Of a stretch of 64,000 bases of DNA, positions 26,943 to 36,138 are shown piece by piece. A program made the position numbers and the translations under genes. Positions within the stretch are counted from its first letter, which is position 1. Every line of letters starts with the position of its first letter. The notes beneath the pieces were generated by a model. That model did not search any database. It was not told the DNA's origin and was given only the letters and a program-made list of their open reading frames with translations. Source of the DNA: Enterovibrio coralii (lineage in GTDB: Bacteria; Pseudomonadota; Gammaproteobacteria; Enterobacterales; Vibrionaceae); assembly GCF_001559595.1 (NCBI RefSeq), contig NZ_LNTY01000060.1:62001-126000 (forward strand), given 5' to 3'.

Positions 26943-27926
26943 ATGAAAGCAAAACAGTGGCTAGGAAGTGTGGTACTTGTATTGTCAGCATTTTTTGCTG
27001 GTAACACCTATGCAGAAGATAAACAGCCTCGTATCGTGGGAGGTTCTTTAATTTCAATCAGTGACGCCCCATGGCAAGTTTTTTTGCGGGGAGTGAGAGG
27101 TAACACGACAATCTCATGTGGCGGTTCGATTATCGCCGATAACTTTATACTCACAGCGGCGCATTGCCTCTATCGTCTAGAAGACTTTACCTTCACTGTT
27201 TATGCTGGCAGTGCGTATTGGCCAAATGGGACGGCACTGCCTGTTACCGGTCGATACCTTCACCCCAACTACGACGATAATACCCTTGATAACGATATCG
27301 CGTTGTTAAGAATCTCCGGAACACTCCCTTCAACCGCAAGAAGTATCTTGCTTGTTGACGAGGCTAACCAAATTGCATTTAACAACGAAGCGGCAAATGG
27401 AACCGCTGACAACCTCTTCGTGTCTGGTTGGGGTTCTACTTCACAAGATGGATCTGGCGATACCGACGATTTGATGGGTGTATTGATGACAGGGGTACCG
27501 GATAACCAATGCAGTTGGCTCATAGATGGTTTTGGTAACTATGTCCCAGCATTGGGTGATATCACGATTTGTGCAAACAGCACCAGTAATGAAGGCACAT
27601 GTACTGGAGATTCTGGTGGACCGTTGGTTTGGCAAGACCCTTCACATGCAGGTGACACAGACCTAGGTGCACGATTAATTGGGATAGTGAGCTATGGTCT
27701 TGCTAGGGAATGCGGTAACACTGGCTCGCCTGACGGCTTTGCAGAAGTGAGTCACTATCTGACTTGGATAGCGCAAACGATGGACCAAAATCGTATCGAT
27801 GATTCAGGAGATGATTCAGGAGATGGTGGCTCTGGCGGTGGCGGCGGTGGTGGTTCGATGGGCGGATTACTGACGTTATCGCTGTTCGGACTTCTTTATC
27901 TTTCCCGCAGAAAACACCTTTCATAA
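26943..27926 (+). CDS. secreted chymotrypsin-fold serine protease 3, GlyGly-CTERM
   Basis: The protein has 327 residues with a signal peptide (about 1-24). The triad is H74, D118 and S224. The mature N-terminus IVGGS follows R30, so this paralogue alone has a trypsin-type activation site. The position equivalent to trypsin 189 is Gly. The tail shows a long glycine run ending GGSMGGLL, a hydrophobic segment and RRKHLS, a GlyGly-CTERM signal. It is separated from protease 2 by 201 bases; each gene probably has its own promoter. Confidence 0.93.
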   Translation: MKAKQWLGSVVLVLSAFFAGNTYAEDKQPRIVGGSLISISDAPWQVFLRGVRGNTTISCGGSIIADNFILTAAHCLYRLEDFTFTVYAGSAYWPNGTALPVTGRYLHPNYDDNTLDNDIALLRISGTLPSTARSILLVDEANQIAFNNEAANGTADNLFVSGWGSTSQDGSGDTDDLMGVLMTGVPDNQCSWLIDGFGNYVPALGDITICANSTSNEGTCTGDSGGPLVWQDPSHAGDTDLGARLIGIVSYGLARECGNTGSPDGFAEVSHYLTWIAQTMDQNRIDDSGDDSGDGGSGGGGGGGSMGGLLTLSLFGLLYLSRRKHLS

Positions 27927-27971
27927 ATTCTGACAATTTCGCCAGCGTAAAGTATGCGGGCGCATGCATCG

Positions 27972-28000
27972 AAACCACCTGAGCCTTCAGGTGGTTTGCT
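27972..28000. terminator. terminator after the protease cluster
   Basis: An 11-base stem aaaccacctga/tcaggtggttt with loop gcct is followed by tgctttc. It is symmetrical and could act in both directions. Confidence 0.75.
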
Positions 28001-28011
28001 TTCACTCTTGC

Positions 28012-28039
28012 TTGATATTGCAGCACAGCAGCCTATACT
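28012..28039 (+). promoter_or_regulatory. probable sigma-70 promoter of queA
   Basis: TTGATA (28012-28017) and TATACT (28034-28039) are spaced by 16 bases and lie 30 bases ahead of the queA start. Confidence 0.5.
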
Positions 28040-28069
28040 AGCGGGCTGCTTTAGAATGGGGCTTTTTCA

Positions 28070-29124
28070 ATGCAAGTATCCGACTTTGACTTCGACTTAC
28101 CGGATGCGCTGATTGCGCGTTATCCGCAACCTAACCGTACCGCCAGCCGTCTGCTGCAATTGACGGGAAACACGGGCGAGTTGAACCATAAACAGTTCAC
28201 CGACGTTCTGGATCTCGTCCAGCCTGGTGACTTGATGGTATTCAACAACACGCGCGTTATCCCTGCACGTGTGTTTGGCCGTAAAGCGTCGGGTGGCAAG
28301 ATTGAAGTGTTGGTTGAACGCATGCTGGATGAGAAAACCATTCTTGCTCACGTTCGTGCATCTAAGCCGCCAAAACCGGGTAACCAATTATTCCTTGGCG
28401 AAAACGACGAGTTCGAAGCAGAGATGGTTGCGCGCCATGATGCATTGTTTGAAATTCGATTCAGTGGCGAGCAAGCCGTGCTTGATATCCTGAACCAAGT
28501 CGGTCACATGCCATTGCCGCCATACATCGACCGTCCTGATGAAGACTCAGACAAAGAGCGTTACCAAACGGTTTACAACAAAAAGCCAGGGGCTGTTGCT
28601 GCTCCTACCGCGGGTCTTCATTTTGATGAAGGCATGTTGGCTGCATTGAAAGAAAAAGGCGTTGAAATGGCGTTTGTTACCTTGCACGTTGGCGCAGGGA
28701 CATTCCAGCAGTTCGTGTTGATGACATTAACGACCACGTGATGCATGCGGAATACGCAGAAGTCCCTCAAGACGTTGTCGACGCCGTTCTAGCCGCAAAA
28801 TCTCGTGGCAACCGAGTGATTGCAGTCGGTACTACATCAGTACGCTCTTTGGAAAGTGCGGCACAACGTGCCAAGCAAGAAGGCACCGAACTCAAGCCAT
28901 TCTTTGACGACACGAAGATTTTTATCTACCCAGGCTACGAATGGCAGCTGGTGGATGCGCTGGTGACTAACTTCCACCTGCCGGAATCGACCCTCATTAT
29001 GTTGGTGTCGTCGTTCGCAGGTTACGACCATGTCATGAATGCTTACAAAGAAGCAGTTAAAAACGAGTATCGTTTCTTCAGTTACGGCGATGCGATGTTT
29101 GTAACACGCCAGACTGAGGTATAA
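28070..29124 (+). CDS. queA: tRNA preQ1(34) S-adenosylmethionine ribosyltransferase-isomerase (one frame break)
   Basis: Reconstructed length is 351 residues. It starts MQVSDFDFDLPDALIARYPQ and carries LMVFNNTRVIPAR and TAGLHFDEGML. A C is missing at 28709 (CAGCCAG became CAGCAG); correction gives GTFQPVRVDDINDHVMHAEY. Uncorrected, the pieces are 28070-28741 and 28738-29124. The enzyme transfers the ribosyl part of SAM to preQ1 in tRNA to form epoxyqueuosine. The next gene, tgt, inserts preQ1, so both queuosine steps are adjacent. Confidence 0.95.
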
Positions 29125-29166
29125 TCAGGGCTTGGTATCGTCGCGCTTTGCGAGAACATAACAATT

Positions 29167-29204
29167 TTAACTGGCTGTCCGTTTCACGCTGACAGCCAGT
29201 TTTG
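29167..29204 (+). terminator. stem-loop between queA and tgt
   Basis: An 11-base stem aactggctgtc/gacagccagtt (29169-29179 and 29191-29201) is followed by a short T-run. It may partly end queA transcripts before tgt. Confidence 0.7.
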
Positions 29205-29261
29205 TCTCTGTGCAATGAGCACATTAACGCCAGACTGTTTCTCTGGCATGTCGGAGGTATC

Positions 29262-30388
29262 GTGAAATACGAACTGATTAAGAAAGAAGGCCGCGCACGT
29301 CGTGGTCGTCTGGTTTTCGAACGTGGTACGGTTGAGACCCCAGCATTTATGCCTGTGGGTACGTACGGCACCGTAAAAGGTATGACGCCCGAAGAAGTGG
29401 CGGATACGGGGGCACAAATCTTGTTGGGTAATACCTTCCACCTGTGGCTGCGCCTGGTCAGGAAGTGATGCGTGCACACGGTGACCTGCACGATTTTATG
29501 CATTGGCAAGGTCCTATTCTTACCGATTCAGGCGGTTTCCAAGTATTCAGCTTGGGTAAGATGCGTAAAATTACCGAAGAAGGTGTGCATTTCCGTAACC
29601 CAGTAAACGGTGACAAGATTTTCATGGACGCAGAAAAGTCGATGGAAATCCAATACGACCTGGGTTCTGACATCGTGATGATTTTCGATGAGTGTACGCC
29701 ATACCCAGCGACACACGAAGAAGCGAAAAAATCGATGGAAATGAGCCTGCGTTGGGCACAGCGTAGCCGTAACCACTTCGACAAGATGGGCAACAAAAAC
29801 GCGCTGTTCGGTATCGTTCAAGGTTCTGTGTATGAAGACCTGCGTGATGTGTCTGTTGAAGGCCTGACTAACATCGGTTTTGACGGCTACGCAGTAGGCG
29901 GTCTGGCTGTTGGTGAACCAAAAGAAGACATGCACCGTGTTCTGGAACACACGTGTCCAAAACTGCCTGAAGATAAGCCACGTTACCTGATGGGCGTGGG
30001 CAAACCAGAAGACTTGGTGGAAGGTGTTCGTCGCGGTATCGACATGTTCGACTGTGTAATGCCGACCCGAAATGCACGTAATGGCCACCTGTTTGTGACT
30101 GGCGGTGTGATCAAGATCCGCAATGCCACACATAAAAACGATACAACTGCACTGGATCCTGAGTGTGACTGTTACACTTGCCGTAACTACAGCAAGGCGT
30201 ATTTGCATCACCTTGATCGCTGTAACGAAATTCTTGGCGCCCGCCTGAACACCATCCATAACCTGCGCTACTATCAGCGCCTGATGGAGAGTTTGCGTAA
30301 CGCTATCGACGAGGGTAGATTAGAAACCTTCGTTCAAGAATTCTATGCACGCCGTGGCCGTGAAGTGCCACCGCTGAAAGAAGATTAA
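29262..30388 (+). CDS. tgt: queuine/preQ1 tRNA-guanine transglycosylase (one frame break)
   Basis: Reconstructed length is 375 residues. The start is the GTG at 29262 preceded by GGAGG, giving MKYELIKKEGRARRGR; an upstream in-frame ATG at 29202 lies in the hairpin region. A C is missing at 29453-29454 (CGCCCTGG became CGCCTGG); correction gives LWLRPGQEVMRAHG. Asp nucleophile region GIDMFDCVMPTRNARNGH and the zinc site CDCYTCRNY with the later His are present. It exchanges G34 of GUN-anticodon tRNAs for preQ1. Confidence 0.96.
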
Positions 30389-30467
30389 GGTTTCCGATTG
30401 TCGGCGGGCAACCGCCGACAAAGAAGAAACCAGTAAAATGTTCAAAATAATACGAGGACGTAACTGA

Positions 30468-30797
30468 ATGTTTATTTCACAAGCTCATGCAGCAGCAGAA
30501 GGCGCACCACAAGGCGGCGGTATGCAGCTATTTATCATGCTTGGCCTATTTGCCGTTATTTTCTACTTCATGATTTACCGTCCGCAGGCAAAGCGTGTTA
30601 AAGAACACAAGAACCTGATGGCATCGATGGGTAAAGGTGACGAAGTTCTGACCAACGGTGGTTTGGTTGGCAAAATCACTAAAATCTCGGAAGACAATGA
30701 CTTCATCGTTATCGCGCTTGGCACGAACAGTGAAGTAACTATTAAAAAGGATTTTGTGACTGCAGTTCTGCCAAAAGGCACGATTCAGTCGCTGTAA
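30468..30797 (+). CDS. yajC: Sec translocon accessory subunit YajC
   Basis: The protein has 109 residues with one transmembrane segment (about 18-38, LFIMLGLFAVIFYFMIY) followed by RPQAKRVKEHK. It associates with SecDF. It sits in the standard tgt-yajC-secD-secF order. Confidence 0.97.
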   Translation: MFISQAHAAAEGAPQGGGMQLFIMLGLFAVIFYFMIYRPQAKRVKEHKNLMASMGKGDEVLTNGGLVGKITKISEDNDFIVIALGTNSEVTIKKDFVTAVLPKGTIQSL

Positions 30798-30823
30798 GCC
30801 CATCACCATAAAGGATCATAGCA

Positions 30824-32677
30824 GTGCTAAACCGTTATCCTTTGTGGAAGTACATTATGGTTGTGTTGGTGTTAATCGTCGGCGCAATCTATGCACTTCC
30901 CAATATCTACGGTGAAGATCCAGCGGTTCAAATCTCCGGGGCGCGTGGCGCCTCGGTTGATCTTTCAACTCTGGACTCCGTCAAAAATACCCTCGAAAAA
31001 GACAGCATTCCCTACCAATCTCTTGCGCTGGAAAACGGTACTGTACTGGTTCGTTTCAAGAACACAGACCAACAGATTGCCGCTCGTGACTTGCTCAACG
31101 CTGAGTACAAAGACGATGGCTACGTTGTTGCGCTGAACCTTGCGCCAGCCACACCAAGCTGGTTGGAAGCGATTGGTGCGACCCCAATGAAGCTCGGCCT
31201 TGACCTTCGCGGTGGTGTTCACTTCCTGATGGAAGTTGACATGGACGCGGCGATGGAAAAGCTTCTGAGCCAACAGGAAGATACGTTCCGTACCGAATTG
31301 CGTGAAGCGAAAATCCGTTACCGTGGCATCCGTGTAGGTGCTGACGACAACATTGACGTGACTTTCCGCAACGAAGAAGACATGGATAACGCTGAGTCTG
31401 AACTGGCGAAACTGCACCCAGATATGGTGTTTACCACCGACAGTGCCCGTTTTGCTGTTTCTGCTAAGTTCACCGAGCAACGTCTTCAAGAAATTCGTAA
31501 CTACGCTGTAGAACAAAACATCACCATCCTGCGTAACCGTGTAAACGAACTGGGTGTTGCTGAGCCACTGGTTCAGCGCCAAGGTGCAAGCCGCATCGTG
31601 GTTGAACTGCCAGGTGTTCAGGACACTGCGCGCGCGAAAGAAATCCTCGGTGCAACCGCAACGCTGGAATTCCGTGAAGTGGATGACAGTGCTGACTTAG
31701 CGGCTGCGGCAGCTGGTCGCGTGCCACCGGGTAGCGAAGTGAAACAAACCCGTGATGGTCGCCCTGTTGTTGTTAAGAAGCGTGTGATTCTGGGTGGTTC
31801 TCACATCACTGATGCAAGCTCAAGCTTCGACGAATACAGCCGTCCTCAAGTTAACATCTCGCTAGATAGCGAAGGTGGCAGCAAGATGGCCGCGTTCTCT
31901 AAGAACAACGTTGGCAAGTTGATGGCAACTGTGTTTGCTGAGTACAAAGATAGCGGCAAGCGTGATGCAAACGGCAAGGTTATCCTGACCAAGCATGAAG
32001 AAGTGATTAACCAAGCGACGATTCAAACCGCGCTGGGTCGTAACTTCCGTATCACAGGTATCGACTCTCAAGCAGAAGCGCACAACCTTGCACTGCTGCT
32101 GCGTGCAGGTGCTCTGATTGCGCCAATCTCTATCGTTGAAGAACGTACCATTGGTCCATCAATGGGTCAGCAAAACATCGATATGGGTATCAAGGCGTGT
32201 CTGTACGGCTTGATTGCGGTCATGCTATTCACAGCGGTTTACTACCGTCGCTTTGGTCTGTTCGCGAACGTTGCATTGCTGGCAAACGTCGTGCTGATCA
32301 TCGGTGTCATGTCGATGATTCCAGGTGCGACCATGACCTTGCCAGGTATCGCAGGTATCGTATTGACCGTTGGTATGGCAATTGACGCCAACGTACTGAT
32401 ATTCGAACGTATCCGTGATGAAATCCTTGAAGGGCGTAATCCGCAACAAGCGATTCACCAAGGCTATGCGAACGCATTCAGTACCATTGCCGATGCCAAC
32501 ATCACCACACTGATCACCGCAATCATTCTGTTTGCAGTGGGTACAGGTCCGGTGAAAGGCTTCGCGGTAACACTGTCTATCGGTATTTTGACGTCGATGT
32601 TCACGGCAATTATCGGTACACGTTGTCTGGTTAACCTGGTCTACGGCGGTAAGCGCGTAGATAAACTGTCGATTTAA
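30824..32677 (+). CDS. secD: protein translocase subunit SecD
   Basis: The protein has 617 residues. Translation starts at a GTG (30824) with AAGGA upstream, giving MLNRYPLWKY as in E. coli. It has the N-terminal membrane segment, a large periplasmic part with GLDLRGGVHFLMEVD, and five C-terminal membrane segments with GIDANVLIFERIRDE-type signature (AIDANVLIFERIRDE). With SecF it uses the proton gradient to pull proteins across the inner membrane. Confidence 0.98.
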   Translation: MLNRYPLWKYIMVVLVLIVGAIYALPNIYGEDPAVQISGARGASVDLSTLDSVKNTLEKDSIPYQSLALENGTVLVRFKNTDQQIAARDLLNAEYKDDGYVVALNLAPATPSWLEAIGATPMKLGLDLRGGVHFLMEVDMDAAMEKLLSQQEDTFRTELREAKIRYRGIRVGADDNIDVTFRNEEDMDNAESELAKLHPDMVFTTDSARFAVSAKFTEQRLQEIRNYAVEQNITILRNRVNELGVAEPLVQRQGASRIVVELPGVQDTARAKEILGATATLEFREVDDSADLAAAAAGRVPPGSEVKQTRDGRPVVVKKRVILGGSHITDASSSFDEYSRPQVNISLDSEGGSKMAAFSKNNVGKLMATVFAEYKDSGKRDANGKVILTKHEEVINQATIQTALGRNFRITGIDSQAEAHNLALLLRAGALIAPISIVEERTIGPSMGQQNIDMGIKACLYGLIAVMLFTAVYYRRFGLFANVALLANVVLIIGVMSMIPGATMTLPGIAGIVLTVGMAIDANVLIFERIRDEILEGRNPQQAIHQGYANAFSTIADANITTLITAIILFAVGTGPVKGFAVTLSIGILTSMFTAIIGTRCLVNLVYGGKRVDKLSI

Positions 32678-32689
32678 GGAGGCATTAAA

Positions 32690-33639
32690 ATGTTTCAACT
32701 TTTAAAGCCGAATTTCTATTTCGACTTTATGCGCTTATCAAAGCCTGCATACATTTTCTCTGCGCTAATGATCGCGGCGTCAATCTTCACCCTGTCGACC
32801 AAATGGTTGAACTGGGGTCTGGATTTCACCGGCGGTACGCTGATTGAAGTAGGCTTTGAGCAACCAGCAGATTTGCCACAAATCCGTGAGTCACTGGCAG
32901 CGAAAGGTTTTGGCGATGCTATCGTGCAAAACTTTGGTACCTCACGTGACGTGATGGTTCGCCTTCGTCCTCGTGAAGATGTACAAGGCGAGCTGCTGGG
33001 CACACAAATTCTGGATGCGATCAAAGAAGGTACAGGTCAAGCTGTAGAAATGCGTCGTATCGAATTCGTGGGTCCAAACGTGGGTGAAGAGCTGACAGAA
33101 GCGGGTGGTCTAGCGATCATAGCGTCTCTGATCTGTATCTTGCTGTACGTATCGGTACGATTCGAGTGGCGTCTGGCAACGGGTGCGGTAGCCTCGCTGG
33201 CGCACGACGTGATCATCACGCTGGGTATTTTCTCCTTCCTGCAAATTGAAGTGGATTTGACCATCGTGGCGGCACTGTTGACCGTTGTCGGTTACTCGCT
33301 CAACGATACCATCGTTGTATTTGACCGTGTGCGTGAGAACTTCCGCAAAATGCGTAAGGGCGACGCCGCTGACATCATGAACGAGTCAATCTCGCAAACG
33401 TTGAGCCGTACCATTATCACGTCGGGTACCACATTGTTTGTGGTTATCGCTCTGTTCCTACAAGGCGGCGCGATGATCCACGGCTTTGCTGCCGCATTGC
33501 TGATTGGTATCACTGTGGTACGTACTCGTCTATCTATGTTGCGTCGGCACTGGCACTGTCTCTGGGTCTGACCCGTGAGCACTTGCTGCCACCACCGCCA
33601 GTAGATAAAGAAGGCGAAGAGTTTGATGCAATGCCTTAA
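32690..33639 (+). CDS. secF: protein translocase subunit SecF (one frame break)
   Basis: Reconstructed length is 316 residues. Signatures are GLDFTGGTLIEV near the N-terminus and SLNDTIVVFDRVRENFR in the membrane part. One G is missing at 33517-33518 (GTGGGTAC became GTGGTAC); correction continues GITVGTYSSIYVASALALSL and ends ...EEFDAMP at 33639. Uncorrected, the frame ends early at 33571. It lies 12 bases after secD. Confidence 0.95.
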
Positions 33640-33659
33640 CGGCTAGTCATTGACGATTG

Positions 33660-33690
33660 AAAACGGAGCCTGATGGCTCCGTTTTTTATT
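33660..33690 (+). terminator. terminator after secF
   Basis: The stem aaacggagcc/ggctccgttt with loop tgat is followed by a T-run. Confidence 0.85.
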
Positions 33691-33710
33691 TCGTCGCAAC
33701 TGGCACAAAC

Positions 33711-33740
33711 AAAAAAGGCGTCCCGAGGGACGCCTTTTCA
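33711..33740 (-). terminator. terminator after suhB
   Basis: The near-perfect palindrome aaaaggcgtcc-cgag-ggacgcctttt sits just beyond the suhB stop and, read leftward, runs into TTTTTT. Confidence 0.8.
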
Positions 33741-33753
33741 ATTCCGAAGAATC

Positions 33754-34557
33754 TTATTTTTTCATCGCTTCGTTCGCGTTGTCGCGAATCTTCGCCAAAA
33801 TATTTTTCAATACTTTCGGGTTAGCAGCAACGATGTTGCCAGACTGAACGTAGTCAGTACCGCCAGCGAAGTCAGTGCACAGTGCACCTGCTTCACGCGC
33901 AATCAGTTCACCTGCTGCGATATCCCAAGGCTTCAGGCCCAGTTCAAAGAAACCGTCAACGCGGCCAGCTGCCACGTAACACAGATCCAGCGCAGCTGAA
34001 CCAGAGCGGCGGAAGTCTGCACAGTCAATGAACAGTGCGCTAACAACTTTCATGAAACCTTCAGAATGTTGTTTTGCTTTGTATGGGAAGCCAGTTGCCA
34101 GAATAGTGCCTGACAGATCTTTAGCTTCGCCCACACGAATACGCTTGCTGTTCAGTTGTGCACCAGCACCACGTTGAGCAGAGAACAATTCGTTGCGGAT
34201 TGGATCATAAACACACGCGATCTCAGTACGGCCTTTGATACGCAAAGCGATAGACACTGAGAAATGTGGGAATGATTTTACAAAGTTGGTAGTGCCATCC
34301 AGTGGGTCGATGATCCATTGGTAATCAGTATCTTTACCTGATACTACGCCCGCTTCTTCTGAAACGATGCAGTGTTCAGGGTAAGATTTCTTGATTACAT
34401 CAATAATGATGTGCTCTGCAGAAGTATCAATGTTAGTAACGAAGTCGTTAGTGCCTTTAGAAGACGCTTCTACGTTATCAGGGTTTTCAGCAGATTTAGC
34501 GATAAAGTCGCCAGCCTTTCGCGCAGCGCGAATGGCAATGTTTAGCATAGGATGCAT
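33754..34557 (-). CDS. suhB: inositol-1-monophosphatase family protein SuhB
   Basis: The protein has 267 residues. Metal and substrate motifs are VSEEAG, WIIDPLDGTTNFVKSFPHF and the late WDIAAGELIAREAGA. In E. coli SuhB is both a phosphatase and a partner of the rRNA antitermination complex; which role dominates here is not visible. It is divergent from trmJ. Confidence 0.97.
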   Translation of the reverse strand: MHPMLNIAIRAARKAGDFIAKSAENPDNVEASSKGTNDFVTNIDTSAEHIIIDVIKKSYPEHCIVSEEAGVVSGKDTDYQWIIDPLDGTTNFVKSFPHFSVSIALRIKGRTEIACVYDPIRNELFSAQRGAGAQLNSKRIRVGEAKDLSGTILATGFPYKAKQHSEGFMKVVSALFIDCADFRRSGSAALDLCYVAAGRVDGFFELGLKPWDIAAGELIAREAGALCTDFAGGTDYVQSGNIVAANPKVLKNILAKIRDNANEAMKK

Positions 34558-34741
34558 ACAAATTTCCCAACGGATGTTAAAGAACGGAAAGCGGCGGCGA
34601 GTATATCAGAGCTGGGGCAAAAGGGAAGTGGTTATTTTTTGTTCATGTGCTCGGGTCTCTATAGCAAAACACCACAATTGTTTTCCTGTTGTGGTAGAAT
34701 CCCGCGGCTTTTTATAAACGAAGAAATTCAGTGAACGCTAA

Positions 34742-35473
34742 ATGTTAGATAATATTCGAATTGTGCTTGTAGGCACCACACATTCAGGCAATATCGGCTC
34801 AGCAGCTCGCGCAATGAAAGTGATGGGACTAAAAAACATGGTTCTGGTCGCACCTGAGTGTCAGGTTGACGGTCAGGCTATCGCTTTGGCAGCAGGTGCA
34901 AGCGATATTGCTAACAACGCGCGTATCGTCGATACCGTTGAACAAGCTGTTGCTGACTGTGGTTTGGTCATTGGCACCAGCGCACGCAACCGTTCTTTAG
35001 AGTGGCCAATGCTGGATTCTCGCGAAGCGGGTGTGAAAGCAGTAGAAGAAGCTGCTTCTCACCCTGTTGCGTTTGTGTTTGGTCGTGAGCGTACGGGTCT
35101 GACTAACGATGAACTGCAAGCGTGTCATTTCCACGTCGCTATTCCTGCTAACCCTGAGTACAGCTCGCTGAATCTGGCGATGGCGGTACAAACGCTGTGT
35201 TATGAATCTCGCATGGCATGGTTGGATAGCCAAGCATACAAAGGTGAAGTGAAAGAACAGCCTTACCCGCTGGCAGAAGATCTGGAGCGTTTTTATTCGC
35301 ACCTTGAAGATGTTCTGAACGAAACAGGCTTCATCAACAAAGCGCACCCAGGCATGGTAATGACTAAGCTGCGTCGCTTGTTTAACCGCGCACGCCCTGA
35401 AAGCCAAGAGCTGAATATTCTTCGTGGCGTACTTTCTTCTGTTGAGAAGTTAAGTAAAGAGAATAAGAAATAG
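34742..35473 (+). CDS. trmJ: tRNA (cytidine/uridine-2'-O-)-methyltransferase TrmJ
   Basis: The protein has 243 residues of the SPOUT knot class: NIRIVLVGTTHSGNIGSAARAM at the start, FVFGRERTGLTNDEL and EYSSLNLAMAVQTLCYE at the knot. It methylates position 32 of several tRNAs. It lies just ahead of the iscR operon, as in many gammaproteobacteria. Confidence 0.97.
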   Translation: MLDNIRIVLVGTTHSGNIGSAARAMKVMGLKNMVLVAPECQVDGQAIALAAGASDIANNARIVDTVEQAVADCGLVIGTSARNRSLEWPMLDSREAGVKAVEEAASHPVAFVFGRERTGLTNDELQACHFHVAIPANPEYSSLNLAMAVQTLCYESRMAWLDSQAYKGEVKEQPYPLAEDLERFYSHLEDVLNETGFINKAHPGMVMTKLRRLFNRARPESQELNILRGVLSSVEKLSKENKK

Positions 35474-35494
35474 TTGTTACTTTTTAATGACTAA

Positions 35495-35544
35495 AAACCT
35501 GACTAAATTAGTAGGTTAAATACTTGACCATATTAGTCAGGTAT
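35495..35544. promoter_or_regulatory. two tandem IscR type 1-like operators
   Basis: The consensus for [2Fe-2S]-IscR sites is ATASYYGACTRWWWYAGTCRRSTAT. The stretch 35520-35544 (central core cttgaccatattagtcagg) and the stretch 35495-35519 (cctgactaaattagtagg) both fit, the first very closely and the second with about three to five mismatches. They abut each other and stand 40 bases ahead of iscR, so the holoprotein should repress its own operon, as in E. coli. Confidence 0.8.
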
Positions 35545-35583
35545 GTCAGACTCATCCCATTACTCGCTCACAGGTAGGATGTT

Positions 35584-36105
35584 ATGAGACTGACTTCGAA
35601 AGGCAGATATGCCGTTACAGCGATGCTGGATGTCGCGCTACACTCCGAAATGGGGCCAGTGCCTCTTGCGGATATTTCAGAACGCCAAGGCATTTCTCTG
35701 TCATATCTGGAACAACTTTTCTCGCGTCTGCGCAAAGCTGGTCTGGTATCTAGCGTTCGCGGTCCAGGTGGCGGTTACCGTCTGGGTGTGAGTGCGAACG
35801 AAATCGCTGTCGGTATGGTTATCGCCGCGGTTGATGAATCCGTAGACGCAACAAAGTGTCAAGGCAAAGGTGATTGCCAAGGCGGTACACGCTGCCTGAC
35901 ACACACGCTATGGCGTGACTTAAGCTCGCGAATCAGCGGCTTTTTGAATGACATTACGCTCGGCGAACTCATGCAAGACAACGAAGTTAAGCAAGTCGCA
36001 GATCGTCAAGACTCTACACTTGAGTCATCCACTATTGTTAGACATGGTTTAAACTCCAGTGGCAGCGAAGCACCAGCAACGCTTGGTGTGAATTTTCGCT
36101 CGTAG
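35584..36105 (+). CDS. iscR: iron-sulfur cluster regulator IscR
   Basis: The protein has 173 residues of the Rrf2 family. The winged helix reads ISLSYLEQLFSRLRKAGLV. The [2Fe-2S] ligands C92, C98, C104 and H107 are all present at the E. coli positions. It represses the isc operon when loaded with a cluster; the two upstream sites fit this. Confidence 0.98.
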   Translation: MRLTSKGRYAVTAMLDVALHSEMGPVPLADISERQGISLSYLEQLFSRLRKAGLVSSVRGPGGGYRLGVSANEIAVGMVIAAVDESVDATKCQGKGDCQGGTRCLTHTLWRDLSSRISGFLNDITLGELMQDNEVKQVADRQDSTLESSTIVRHGLNSSGSEAPATLGVNFRS

Positions 36106-36138
36106 TAATTAGAAGTGCCGGAGTACTTGGAGACACAA

